A stretch of DNA of 33,541 nt. Source: an uncultured Prevotellaceae bacterium. Its GTDB lineage: Bacteria > Bacteroidota > Bacteroidia > Bacteroidales > Bacteroidaceae. Where the stretch lies: contig CAMVDC010000010.1 of the NCBI GenBank assembly GCA_947166155.1, forward strand, positions 1-33,541, given 5' to 3'. The first letter of the stretch is position 1. Every line of letters starts with the position of its first letter. This document shows positions 1 to 8,661 of this stretch, one piece after another. The position numbers were made by a program, and so were the translations under genes. Under the pieces are notes generated by a model. That model was given only the letters and a program-made list of their open reading frames with translations, was not told the DNA's origin and made no database searches.

Positions 1-846
1 TGGGTATATGTCGCGCTGACGTGGTGTGAAGCGTCCGCTGACGGGTGTCACTCGTGTGTTGTCGGAGCAGTAGTTGTTGACTGTCTCGGCACCAGCATCG
101 CAGAGCAGGAGTCGTCCGGCTTCGAGCGGACGTAGCGATGGGTCGCCGTGGAATATCTCGCCGTGCATGGTGACGATCGAGAGGAACGACACCTTGCTGC
201 CGCGACTGCTCACGATGCCTTCCATGATTCCTGCCAGTTGTTTCTCGGTCACACCCGGCCGCACGGCTCGCATCACTGCGGTGTGCATATCGTAGCCTAT
301 TGCCATGGCACGCTCTATCTCAGCTATCTCTTCATCGGATTTCACGGCTCGCATATCGACCACGGCCTTGATGAGCCGCACCGATGCAGCTTCGCGCACA
401 CGGAGCGGATGGATGCCCATGAGGTCGCCTATCTGTATCATGAGGTCGTGGCGGCATGGTGGCAGGAACATTATCTCTTGTCCGGCCTTACGGGCACGAT
501 CGACGATTTGGCTGAGTTCGGCCATTGGTGCCGAATGTTCGACTCCTACCTCCTGAGCGAGGTCGTGGATTGACGGCACGAAGCCTGTCCAGATGATGTC
601 TTCGATGTCGATATCGTTGCCTATGAGGTATTCGCGGTCGTTGTCGATATCGATTACTCCCACCAACCCCTCTTGGTTCTGACCGAAGTAATAGAGGAAT
701 GAACTGTCCTGACGGAATGTATAGGCATTGGCCGGATAGTTGGCCGGTGCCTGATTGTGGCCGAAGATGAGCACAAGTCCGCTGCCCAACTTCTGCTTCA
801 GCGTCTGTCGGCGCTGTATGTATGTTTCTTTAGTAAATGCTGTCAT
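1..846 (-). CDS. Xaa-Pro aminopeptidase / M24B family metallopeptidase (C-terminus beyond window start)
   Basis: Reverse-strand reading from ATG at 846 is open to base 1: MTAFTKETYIQRRQTLKQKLGSGLVLIFGHNQAPANYPANAYTFRQDSSFLYYFGQ...GVTEKQLAGIMEGIVSSRGSKVSFLSIVTMHGEIFHGDPSLRPLEAGRLLLCDAGAETVNNYCSDNTRV, an aminopeptidase P N-domain plus pita-bread start. Not in the ORF track because it is open at the edge. Confidence 0.9.
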   Translation of the reverse strand, partial: MTAFTKETYIQRRQTLKQKLGSGLVLIFGHNQAPANYPANAYTFRQDSSFLYYFGQNQEGLVGVIDIDNDREYLIGNDIDIEDIIWTGFVPSIHDLAQEVGVEHSAPMAELSQIVDRARKAGQEIMFLPPCRHDLMIQIGDLMGIHPLRVREAASVRLIKAVVDMRAVKSDEEIAEIERAMAIGYDMHTAVMRAVRPGVTEKQLAGIMEGIVSSRGSKVSFLSIVTMHGEIFHGDPSLRPLEAGRLLLCDAGAETVNNYCSDNTRVTPVSGRFTPRQRDIYP

Positions 847-857
847 AGTTGTGTATG

Positions 858-989
858 TTATAAATCTATTGATTTCACGATAAGACTTTGTCGCAAAGCA
901 TTCAAGTCTTCTTTCAAAGAGGGATAGCGTTTGGACAGTGCCTTCACTCCTTTTATGAAGTCTGGAGACAAACGAAACTCATAATTCAT
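858..989 (-). pseudogene. truncated RelE/ParE-like toxin remnant (43 aa)
   Basis: MNYEFRLSPDFIKGVKALSKRYPSLKEDLNALRQSLIVKSIDL*. The start codon overlaps the 3' end of the antitoxin ORF, as in type II TA operons. The N-terminus resembles RelE-type toxins (...F.k..K.L.KKYpSlkeDl..l) but stops after 43 codons. Confidence 0.55.
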
Positions 990-1209
990 CCATCATCTCC
1001 TCCCAAGTGCTAAATTCTGTCTTTCCTTCCTTGAAGTCCTTTGCTTGACTCACGGCATGTGTGAACTCGGCCAGAAACTTCTTGCGCTTTGAGGGTTGAG
1101 TGGTAGGTCGTATGACCTGAATATGCTCAATACCACCCATTCGACCCAGCACTTTCTTCAGTTCCGGTACAAGACTACGGTCGGAAATGTTGATTACCAT
1201 CTGTGTCAT
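979..1209 (-). CDS. antitoxin-like small protein of a type II TA pair (orphan)
   Basis: ORF 979..1239. The more likely start is the internal Met at 1209 (MTQMVINISDRSLVPELKKVLGRMGGIEHIQVIRP...EMMDEL), because a TAACTTTG -7 box overlaps the longer start at 1237-1244. Small, acidic C-terminus, overlaps the toxin start. Confidence 0.6.
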   Translation of the reverse strand: MTQMVINISDRSLVPELKKVLGRMGGIEHIQVIRPTTQPSKRKKFLAEFTHAVSQAKDFKEGKTEFSTWEEMMDEL

Positions 1210-1298
1210 ATCGTTGCGTTCTATTGATTTTGCATGCAAAGTTACAAAAATTGTGTGATATGATGTATATGTTTTGTGAGTTTTTGTGTGCCAAAGGG

Positions 1299-2345
1299 CT
1301 AACTAATCTCTCCAGCAATGGCAATCTCCATGCGGCGGCGCACTTCGTCGGCATCGAGTCCTTGGCCGAAAAGTACCATCAGTTTTGCCACAGCTGCCTC
1401 GACGGTCATATCCCTGCCGCTCACCACTCCTGCTTCGCGCAGGCGTATTCCCGTCTGATAAAGTCCCATCTCGACGCTGCCGCTCTGACACTGAGTGATA
1501 TTGACCACCACCTTGCCTGCCTCGCTCGCACTGCGCAAAGCATCGATGAACCACGACTTGCTCGGGGCGTTACCCGACCCGAAGGTGCGAAGCACGATGC
1601 CGCGGATGTCGGGCATGCGAAACACATTCTCGATCAGTTGGGGGCGGATGCCTGGGAAGAGAGTGAGGGCCAGCACGCGGTTGTCGAGGGTGCGGTGTAC
1701 GCTGAGTTTTTCATCACTCATGGGTTGATGTATTAGGGCATCGTTGTAGTTGATATTGATGCCTGCACGCGCCAGGGGCGGATAGTTGTAGGACGCAAAG
1801 GCATTGAACTTCTCGGCGTTCTCCTTCGTGGTGCGGTTGCCTCGGTAGAGGTGGCTTGCGAAGTAGATGCACACTTCGGGCACCCGCGGACGGCCGTCCT
1901 GTGTGCGTGCCGCTGCTATCTCGATGGCTGTGATAAGGTTTTCGCGTCCGTCGGTTCGCATGGCTCCGATTGGCAGCTGACTGCCGGTGAGCACCACGGG
2001 TTTTGTCAGGCCCTCGAGCATGAAACTGAGAGCGCTGGCAGTGAATGCCATGGTATCGGTGCCGTGCAGGAGTACGAATCCGTCGTAGTGGTCGTAGCGG
2101 GTGGATATGATGTCGGCCAGGTTCACCCACAGTTCGGGCGTCATGTCGGACGAGTCGATTGGCGGGCGGAACTGATAGTTGTCGATAACGTAGTCGAAGA
2201 GGCGCAACTCGGGTATATGTTCGCGAATGCCATTGAAGTCGAACGGCTCCAAGGCTCCCGTCTCGGCATTCTTCATCATGCCGATAGTTCCGCCGGTGTA
2301 GATGATGAGTATTCGTGGTTTCATACGTCGAGTCTTATTCTCCAT
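1299..2345 (-). CDS. ansA: type I L-asparaginase
   Basis: IYTGGTIGM...LLHGTDTMAFTASALSFMLEGLTKPVVLTGSQLPIGAMRTDGRENLITAIEIA: signature motifs of the asparaginase/glutaminase family. Confidence 0.93.
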   Translation of the reverse strand: MENKTRRMKPRILIIYTGGTIGMMKNAETGALEPFDFNGIREHIPELRLFDYVIDNYQFRPPIDSSDMTPELWVNLADIISTRYDHYDGFVLLHGTDTMAFTASALSFMLEGLTKPVVLTGSQLPIGAMRTDGRENLITAIEIAAARTQDGRPRVPEVCIYFASHLYRGNRTTKENAEKFNAFASYNYPPLARAGININYNDALIHQPMSDEKLSVHRTLDNRVLALTLFPGIRPQLIENVFRMPDIRGIVLRTFGSGNAPSKSWFIDALRSASEAGKVVVNITQCQSGSVEMGLYQTGIRLREAGVVSGRDMTVEAAVAKLMVLFGQGLDADEVRRRMEIAIAGEIS

Positions 2346-3502
2346 TCCTTGGGATAGAGGTTGTTGGCACGTGTGCCTATATTCTTAGCTTGTCCGAGCG
2401 GAAGGCCGCAGTACGCGATGGTCACGATGCCGCGAGGTGCATCGGCCGCAAGGCGTATGGCATCGCCGTGGAGGTAGTGAAGGGCTGTGGTGCGGTCGAC
2501 AGTGACAAGAGGCGGAACAGGTGCAGAATGTACTTCATTCCGCTTTTCCCTCCCTACATGTTTCGGCTGCGCAATCGCTACTTCTCCCTTCTTCCTCAGC
2601 ACCGCACAGAAGAATCCCTCGCCTCGCACCCTGTGGGGCATGAAGTGAGCGCAGGGGAATGGTGCATGTGGCAGCAAGTTGCCCATGATGTTCCACTCCG
2701 TTTTCGCATCGACGGGCAGGATGTCGGCACCCAGTTCGCTGGCAATCCATGCCACGTTTTCTTCGTTTTCGCGGGTGTTGTAGGTGCAGGTGCTGTATAT
2801 CATGATGCCACCAGGCGTGAGGCACGGCCATATATCGGCCACGATGTCGCGCTGACGGCGGCTACACATGTCGACAAGTTCGTCGGTCCACTGAGTGCGT
2901 GCCTCGTCGTCTTTGCGCATCATCCCCTCGCCCGAACAGGGCACATCACACAGGATGAAGTCGTATTCGGCACCCATCTGGGCAAATGCACGTGCTTCGT
3001 GGCTGGTCACCTGGACGTTCGCTCCACCCCATTTCGTCATGTTTTCCTGAAGTATGCGTGCTCGCTTCGCCACCACTTCGTTGCACGTGAGCATCGACCC
3101 CAGCGGCAGGCACGACTCGAGCAAAGTAGATTTTCCGCCGGGAGCGGCACAGAGGTCGAGCGCGCGTACGGGCCGAGTGCCTATATATATATTAATAAGG
3201 TGTGCCACAAACATCGACGACGCTTCCTGCACATAGTATGCTCCGGCATGCAACAGGGGGTCGAGTGTGAACACAGGGCGCTCGGGCAGGTAGTAACCGT
3301 CGGCACACCACGCCACCTGCTCATCGGTGTTCAGGTGTAGGTGGGTATCGAGATCGGCCATTATTTCGGCCGATATCTTACGTCGGTTCAGCCTGATACT
3401 CACTGGGCAAGGCATGTCCATCGAAGCCACAAACCGCTCGTATTCATCGGGCGGCAGCAGCCGTTGCATCTCGTTTACAAAGCCAGCAGGTAGTTCCATC
3501 AT
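2321..3502 (-). CDS. NOL1/NOP2/Sun (RsmB/RsmF) family rRNA (cytosine-C5)-methyltransferase
   Basis: RALDLCAAPGGKSTLLES...FILCDVPCSGEGMMRKDDEA..W...ICSxRQxxI..DIWPCLTPGGIMIYSTCTYNTRENEENVAWI: SAM motif I plus PCSG and TC motifs. Confidence 0.93.
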   Translation of the reverse strand: MMELPAGFVNEMQRLLPPDEYERFVASMDMPCPVSIRLNRRKISAEIMADLDTHLHLNTDEQVAWCADGYYLPERPVFTLDPLLHAGAYYVQEASSMFVAHLINIYIGTRPVRALDLCAAPGGKSTLLESCLPLGSMLTCNEVVAKRARILQENMTKWGGANVQVTSHEARAFAQMGAEYDFILCDVPCSGEGMMRKDDEARTQWTDELVDMCSRRQRDIVADIWPCLTPGGIMIYSTCTYNTRENEENVAWIASELGADILPVDAKTEWNIMGNLLPHAPFPCAHFMPHRVRGEGFFCAVLRKKGEVAIAQPKHVGREKRNEVHSAPVPPLVTVDRTTALHYLHGDAIRLAADAPRGIVTIAYCGLPLGQAKNIGTRANNLYPKEWRIRLDV

Positions 3503-3740
3503 TCGTATTCAGTATTGTTTGTGGCCACAAAGATACGAAAAAACCACCAAACGACACGCATCCAACCCACACAAACTGCAACGACAAAGCACGAAAGAGC
3601 GAGGACGAACGTCAGAATACACTTACACCTACACATCGATTTCGCTGTGCATACGCATAATTTTAGCTGCGAGTACGCAGTAAAGACCTTGCGAATGCAG
3701 AGTAGTTTTTTTGCGCCGCAGTTCTCGTCCCCCTCAGTAT

Positions 3741-3818
3741 CTCTAAGGAGTATTATGAGAAAAGGAGAACGAGCCACACCCATGCGGATGCACTCCCTGA
3801 CTCGCATGACTCCTTAGA
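3741..3818. repeat. 78-bp element copy 1 with 10-bp terminal inverted repeats (tctaaggagt...actccttaga)
   Basis: Identical by eye to 3827-3904, separated by 8 bp. Internal inverted repeat catgcg/cgcatg. Contains a 20-codon ORF (3755-3817) behind TAAGGAG. Confidence 0.9.
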
Positions 3819-3826
3819 TATTAATT

Positions 3827-3904
3827 CTCTAAGGAGTATTATGAGAAAAGGAGAACGAGCCACACCCATGCGGATGCACTCCCTGACTCGCATGACTCCT
3901 TAGA
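3827..3904. repeat. 78-bp element copy 2
   Basis: Exact second copy of 3741-3818, 86-bp period. Confidence 0.9.
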
Positions 3905-4002
3905 AATAAATACTCTAATTCTTCATGTTTTTACCGCTTGAGCGGCATAGATGTTTCAAACTTACGACATTCTTTTTCAGATAACGGTAAGGAATACAGA
4001 GA

Positions 4003-4947
4003 TTAATGCGAAGTAACAGCATTTTTATCACCTCTTGCATACAACCGCGCAACGATTGCGCCGCTTATGTTGTGCCACACACTAAACACGGCGCCAGGAA
4101 TGGTGGCCATGGGATAGGCAGCGAAGTGGAGTGTGGCAAGGCTCGATGCCAGCCCGCTGTTTTGCATGCCCACCTCTATGCTTATGGCCCTGCGCTTGGC
4201 ATCGCTGAGGTGCAAGAGTCGGCCCACACTCCATCCCAGTGCCAATCCGCACAGGTTGTGGAGCACCACGACAAGGATGATGATGAAGCCTCCGGTGAGC
4301 AGTTTCTGCGCGTTGGCAGCGATGATGATGAGCACGATAAAGGCAATGGATAGCGACGAGAGTGCAGGCAGATATGCTATGGTGCGCTCGGTGAAACGCG
4401 GCCACAGGCCCTTGACTATCAGTCCCACCACAATGGGCAGTATGACCACCCACAGTATGCTCAGCAACATGCCAGCCACATCGACATCGACACTCTTGCC
4501 TGCCAGCAGCCACACCAGCAACGGTGTCAGCACCGGTGCCAGCAGTGTGGATGTGGCTGTCATGCCTACCGACAGGGCGAGGTCGCCTTTTGCCAAGTAG
4601 GTAATCACATTGGATGCCGTACCGCCCGGGCAACAGCCCACAAGCACCACCCCTACGGCTAATGCCTCGTCGAGATTGAACAGGCGCGAGAGCACAAATG
4701 CCAGCAGCGGCATGATGGTAAACTGAGCCACACAGCCAATAATGACATCCTTCGGCCTACTGAATACTACCTTGAAATCCTCAATCCTGAGCGACATGCC
4801 CATGCCAAACATAATAACACCCAGCAGCGGGTTGATGATGGTGGGTTTCAAACCGCCAAACACACCGGGGAAGGCAAGAGCCACTACTGCCGACGCCAGC
4901 ACCAGCACCCCCATATAGTCGGAAATAAGTTTACAAAGTCGTTTCAT
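4003..4947 (-). CDS. bile acid:sodium symporter (BASS) family transporter
   Basis: Multi-TM protein with FGMGMSLRIEDFKVVFSRPKDVIIG...VLVGCCPGGTASNVITYLAKGDLALSVGMT...ISIEVGMQNSGLASSLA, diagnostic BASS motifs. Confidence 0.92.
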   Translation of the reverse strand: MKRLCKLISDYMGVLVLASAVVALAFPGVFGGLKPTIINPLLGVIMFGMGMSLRIEDFKVVFSRPKDVIIGCVAQFTIMPLLAFVLSRLFNLDEALAVGVVLVGCCPGGTASNVITYLAKGDLALSVGMTATSTLLAPVLTPLLVWLLAGKSVDVDVAGMLLSILWVVILPIVVGLIVKGLWPRFTERTIAYLPALSSLSIAFIVLIIIAANAQKLLTGGFIIILVVVLHNLCGLALGWSVGRLLHLSDAKRRAISIEVGMQNSGLASSLATLHFAAYPMATIPGAVFSVWHNISGAIVARLYARGDKNAVTSH

Positions 4948-4971
4948 CTCTTACGTATCTAATTTGCGGTG

Positions 4972-4979
4972 CAAAGTTA
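4972..4979 (-). promoter_or_regulatory. Bacteroidota -7 box (TAACTTTG) for BASS transporter
   Basis: caaagtta on + strand, 25 bp upstream of the CDS start. Confidence 0.5.
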
Positions 4980-5109
4980 CGATTTTTCCTCAACATGCAT
5001 GCAATCCGATGTCGCAAAATGAGGTCAAACGGCCGAATTCCACCCCTGTCGGCACACAAATCAGCAGTCACCTCGCCAGGCATGCTCACAGATAGCTGTG
5101 GGCAGGGTG

Positions 5110-5200
5110 AAAAATGAGTGCGCACTCGCGGGCCCGAGAGTGCGCGCTCGCAGGCCCGAGAGTGCGCACTCGCAGCCCCGAAAGTGCGCACTCGCAGACA
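5110..5200. repeat. palindromic REP-like array: four 22-bp units containing GAGTGCGCACTC
   Basis: Units at 5116, 5138, 5160, 5182 with 22-bp period. Each core is a 12-bp palindrome or a variant of it, spaced by G/C-rich GCRGGCCCGA. Homologous to the array at 26840-26930. Confidence 0.9.
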
Positions 5201-5340
5201 GCCCTGAAACCACGCATGATTTCCGACCGCTGGCGGAGGGCGATGTGTTTCCACACATGAAAAAGACACATTATTATAATAAAGTATGATGCATCGACTA
5301 CATTTTCATCCAAAACCAAAATAGTTTTCAAAACTTTTCG

Positions 5341-5348
5341 TACCTTTG
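5341..5348 (+). promoter_or_regulatory. Bacteroidota -7 box (TACCTTTG) for thioesterase
   Basis: TACCTTTG about 50 bp upstream of the preferred ATG at 5397. Implies the ORF-track start at 5346 is too early. Confidence 0.55.
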
Positions 5349-5396
5349 CGGTCAACAGACAAAACCCTGTGCGGTTCCTATTTACATATATTAAGA

Positions 5397-6116
5397 ATGT
5401 ATAGTTTGAATTTCAAAGTAACCCCGAGCCGGTGTGACAGTGACGGCCGCCTGAAACTGTTTTCAGCCCTTCAGATGATGCAAGACTGCTCGGAAATGTG
5501 GATTGACTCTGAGCCAGGGGTCAGGAAATACTTCACACAGCACAACATGGCTCAGTTGCTGGCTTCGCGTCAGGTAGAGATACTGCGTGTGCCCGAATAT
5601 AAAGAAGAATTGACGGTGTCGACCTCAGTCTTCGACATGAAACCGATGTTTGGATTTCGCAACACCTTCATCTACGACTCCGACGGCCAACCATGCTACA
5701 GGACATGGAGCATGGGGGCATTTGTCGACAGGAGGAACGGGAAGCTGACCCGAGTGGACGAAGCCACGATAGCCACCATGAACCTGGAGCCGCGACAGGA
5801 AATGAACTACGGCGACCGTCGCATCATACTGCCAAAAGAAGGTGGCGAACAACATGACGCGATTAGGGTGATGAAAGCCGACATCGACTACAATCACCAC
5901 ATGAACAATGCCAACTACATTCGCATGGCGATGGAGCTGTTGCCCCACGGCATTGAAGTCAAGGGCATGAGAGTGGAATACAGGGTAGCTGCCAAGTTGG
6001 GCGATATGCTAAGCCCCACCCTCTTCCGCCTGGCGGACGACACAATCATAGTAGCACTTTATATAGGCGATGAAGTAAGCGCCAACATAGAATTCACGGT
6101 GGTCAAGAGGCCATAG
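5397..6116 (+). CDS. acyl-ACP thioesterase family protein (FatA/FatB-like, PF01643-type)
   Basis: MYSLNFKVTPSRCDSDGRLKLFSALQMMQDCSEMW...SRQVEILRVPEYKEELTVSTSVFDMKPMFGFRNTFIYDSDGQPCYRTWSMGAFVDRRNGKLTRV...ADIDYNHHMNNANYIRMA: hot-dog thioesterase with D.N.HMNN..Y. Confidence 0.85.
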   Translation: MYSLNFKVTPSRCDSDGRLKLFSALQMMQDCSEMWIDSEPGVRKYFTQHNMAQLLASRQVEILRVPEYKEELTVSTSVFDMKPMFGFRNTFIYDSDGQPCYRTWSMGAFVDRRNGKLTRVDEATIATMNLEPRQEMNYGDRRIILPKEGGEQHDAIRVMKADIDYNHHMNNANYIRMAMELLPHGIEVKGMRVEYRVAAKLGDMLSPTLFRLADDTIIVALYIGDEVSANIEFTVVKRP

Positions 6117-6199
6117 TCGCAACAAGCCACCCCAAGGGCAACCGACGGCATGGCAAAAGGCAGCACACAAAAAGAACGGATTTTGATACAAGTAATTAT

Positions 6200-6634
6200 A
6201 TGTCGAATATTCACATCATACAGGGAGATTTCAGCAAAAGACTGCAACTACCCATTGCCGAAGGACTGAAGGCAGGATTTCCATCACCAGCCGAGGACTA
6301 CAACCACGAGACCCTCGACTTCAATCGCGACCTCATACTCCATCACGAAGCCACATTCTATGGCAAGGTGGAGGGCGACTCCATGATTGAGGTAGGCATC
6401 TGCGACAACGACATTGCAGTCATCGACCGTTCGCTCGAACCCCGCAACGGCGACGTGGTAGTGGGCTGCATCAACGGTGAGTTCACCATCAAGTTTCTCG
6501 ACCTGCGACATAAGAAAGACGGCTATATCGAACTCCGACCAGCCAACAAGGACTTCAAGCCCATCAGAATCACCCCCGACGACGACTTTGAGGTGTGGGG
6601 CGTGGTGGTATGGACCATCAAACACTGGAGATAA
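6200..6634 (+). CDS. umuD: translesion polymerase subunit UmuD (S24 LexA-like peptidase)
   Basis: GFPSPAEDY (cleavage region), FYGKVEGDSMIEVGICDNDIAVIDRSLEPRNGDVVVGCINGEFTIKFL; followed 5 nt later by umuC. Confidence 0.93.
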   Translation: MSNIHIIQGDFSKRLQLPIAEGLKAGFPSPAEDYNHETLDFNRDLILHHEATFYGKVEGDSMIEVGICDNDIAVIDRSLEPRNGDVVVGCINGEFTIKFLDLRHKKDGYIELRPANKDFKPIRITPDDDFEVWGVVVWTIKHWR

Positions 6635-6639
6635 CGACC

Positions 6640-7935
6640 ATGTACGGCATCATCGATTGCGACAACTGCTACGTATCATGCGAGCGAGTCTTCAGGCCCG
6701 ACCTGAAAGACAAGCCCGTAGTCGTGCTATCCAACAACGACGGCTGTGTCGTGGCACGTTCGAACGAAGCCAAACGCATGGGCATAAAAGCCGGGATGCC
6801 ATACTTTCAGTTGGCAGAACAATTTCCTAATCAGAAGATAGCAGTCTTCTCGAGCAACTACGAACTGTATGGCGAACTGACCAGCCGCGTGGTATCCATC
6901 ATCCGCAAAGAGGTCCCCGCATACTTCCGCTACAGCATCGACGAGTGTTTTGTATATCTCGACGGCATGGAACACATCGACCTGAAAACATGGGGCGAAG
7001 AACTGCACAAGAGGATAAAGCACGACGTGGGGATGCCCGTCAGCATCGGACTTGCCCCCACCAAAACACTGGCAAAGATGGCAAGCCACTTCGCCAAGAA
7101 ATACCAAGGCTACCGCCACTGCTGCATGATAAACTCCGACGAGCAACGAATCAAAGCACTGAAACTCTACCCCATCGACGAAGTATGGGGCATCGGCCGG
7201 CGCTATGCAGCACGACTTGAAGCCTTGGGAGTGAAGACCGCCCACGATTTCGCACAACATAGCCTGGCATGGGTACACACGACCTTCAACAACATAGTCA
7301 TCGAGCGCACCTGGCGCGAACTCAACGGCGAGGACTGCGTGCCAAACGAAGAAATGGCCAAGAAGAAGTCGATCTGCACCAGCCGCTCCTTCAACGGCAT
7401 GATAACCGACCTCGAAGCACTCCGCACACACGTCTCGAACTATGCCGCCCGATGTGCAGAGAAACTGCGTCAGCAAGGCACCGTGGCATCAATCGTGGGA
7501 GTATTTATCAACACCAACGCCTTCCGCGACGACCTGCCCCAGTATTGGAACTTCCACGAGGTAAGACTCACGACACCCACCAACTCAACCATCAACATCG
7601 TCAGGGCTGCCAACGATGCCCTTCAAAGGCTCTACCGCCAAGGCTATCACTACAAGAAAGCAGGCGTAATAGTCATGGGTATCGGGCCCAACAGCCCCAT
7701 CCAACAGGACTTGTTCGACATAAATGCCGAGCAGTTTGAGAAAATGCGCCGGCTGGATGCCGTCATCGACCGCATCAACAAGGTGAACGGCACAGAAACC
7801 ATAGTGCTCGGCAGTCAGCAATACACTCAGAAAGACGGCAAAGGGAAGGCCACAGTATTTGCAAATGCCATCAAGCATGATTACAGAAGCAAGAACCCCA
7901 CAACCCGATGGAGCGATATCATCGTGTTGAAATAG
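6640..7935 (+). CDS. umuC: Y-family DNA polymerase UmuC
   Basis: MYGIIDCDNCYVSCERVFRPDLKDKPVVVLSNNDGCVVARSNEAKRMGIKAGMPYFQ...YSIDECFVYLDGM; C-terminal DUF4113-like region (KAGVIVMGI...TIVLGSQ). Confidence 0.96.
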   Translation: MYGIIDCDNCYVSCERVFRPDLKDKPVVVLSNNDGCVVARSNEAKRMGIKAGMPYFQLAEQFPNQKIAVFSSNYELYGELTSRVVSIIRKEVPAYFRYSIDECFVYLDGMEHIDLKTWGEELHKRIKHDVGMPVSIGLAPTKTLAKMASHFAKKYQGYRHCCMINSDEQRIKALKLYPIDEVWGIGRRYAARLEALGVKTAHDFAQHSLAWVHTTFNNIVIERTWRELNGEDCVPNEEMAKKKSICTSRSFNGMITDLEALRTHVSNYAARCAEKLRQQGTVASIVGVFINTNAFRDDLPQYWNFHEVRLTTPTNSTINIVRAANDALQRLYRQGYHYKKAGVIVMGIGPNSPIQQDLFDINAEQFEKMRRLDAVIDRINKVNGTETIVLGSQQYTQKDGKGKATVFANAIKHDYRSKNPTTRWSDIIVLK

Positions 7936-8004
7936 ATATCATCGCAGTATAGATATTATCGTATAGCCATAATCATCGTATAGATATCATCATATTGAAA
8001 TAAA
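7914..8004. repeat. imperfect short tandem repeats (atatcatcg(t)atag) derived from the umuC 3' end
   Basis: gatatcatcgtgttgaaatag / atatcatcgcagtatag / atattatcgtatag / ataatcatcgtatag / atatcatcatattgaaataaaag. The last unit re-creates the umuC terminus sequence. Confidence 0.6.
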
Positions 8005-8010
8005 AGAAAG

Positions 8011-8616
8011 ATGACAGCAACCCAACTCATACTCATATATCTTGTAGCCATCAACGTGATTACATTCTTCGTTTACGGTATCGACAAATGGAAAGCCAGG
8101 CGCTCGAAATGGCGGATACCCGAAGCCACGTTGCTGGGATTGGCCATCGTGGGAGGCAGCATCGGCGCATGGCTCGGCATGAAAACATGGCATCACAAGA
8201 CGAAGCACAAGAAATTCAAGTATGGCATTCCGCTGATACTCATTGTCCAGATAGCATTAGTCATCCTCTGTTCGTGCAGAACGCCAAAATCGGTCATAAA
8301 TCAAGCAGAGCAGCATTCCGCCACAGAGCAAGCCGATACAATCCCCGCCATGGCCGAGCATTCGCCCGACGTGTTTCTTGTGATGTACGATGTCGAAACA
8401 GGGAAAGAGCCACTGCTGAAAGCCATCAAAGACTACGGATGTGAAGTCGTCTATGACTACAAAATCATCAACGGCATGGCATTGAAGAAACCTCGAAGCA
8501 AATCGCTCGAAGCAACGATGCAACACTTCAGGCAAGTCAAAGGCGTACTGACCGTAGAATACGACCACATCACCCGCCTCACCGACCCAGTGAAACCACG
8601 GTTGGAAGTGAAATAA
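8011..8616 (+). CDS. DUF1294 membrane protein fused to a C-terminal extracytoplasmic I9-inhibitor/propeptide-like domain
   Basis: N-terminus FVYGIDKWKARRSKWRIPEATLLGLAIVGGSIGAWLGMKTWHHKTKHKKFKYGIPLILIVQIAL is DUF1294-like. C-terminus VFLVMYDVETGKEPLLKAIKDYGCEVVYDYKIINGMALKKPRSKSLEATMQHFRQVKGVLTVEYDHITRLTDP resembles subtilisin-propeptide/I9 modules. Confidence 0.75.
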   Translation: MTATQLILIYLVAINVITFFVYGIDKWKARRSKWRIPEATLLGLAIVGGSIGAWLGMKTWHHKTKHKKFKYGIPLILIVQIALVILCSCRTPKSVINQAEQHSATEQADTIPAMAEHSPDVFLVMYDVETGKEPLLKAIKDYGCEVVYDYKIINGMALKKPRSKSLEATMQHFRQVKGVLTVEYDHITRLTDPVKPRLEVK

Positions 8617-8661
8617 AGAAATGCTTTTTCGGCAGCTAAAAGTCTGATATATTGGAAATAA

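Noticed and set aside
2315-3340. 341-aa plus-strand ORF
   Set aside because: Antisense shadow of the Sun-family methyltransferase; no recognisable domain.
5110-5200. CRISPR array
   Set aside because: Period is 22 bp with near-identical short spacers and palindromic units; no unique spacers and no cas genes nearby.
5086-5355. small ORFs spanning the GAGTGCGCACTC array (e.g. RVRTLGPASAHS)
   Set aside because: Multiple frames on both strands are open because the 22-bp repeat lacks stops; translation is a repeat artefact.
6600-6640. UmuC start at 6595 given in the ORF track
   Set aside because: Would overlap umuD; MYGIIDCDNCY at 6640 is the conserved UmuC N-terminus.
6727-7476. 249-aa minus-strand ORF
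   Set aside because: Antisense to umuC; shadow ORF.
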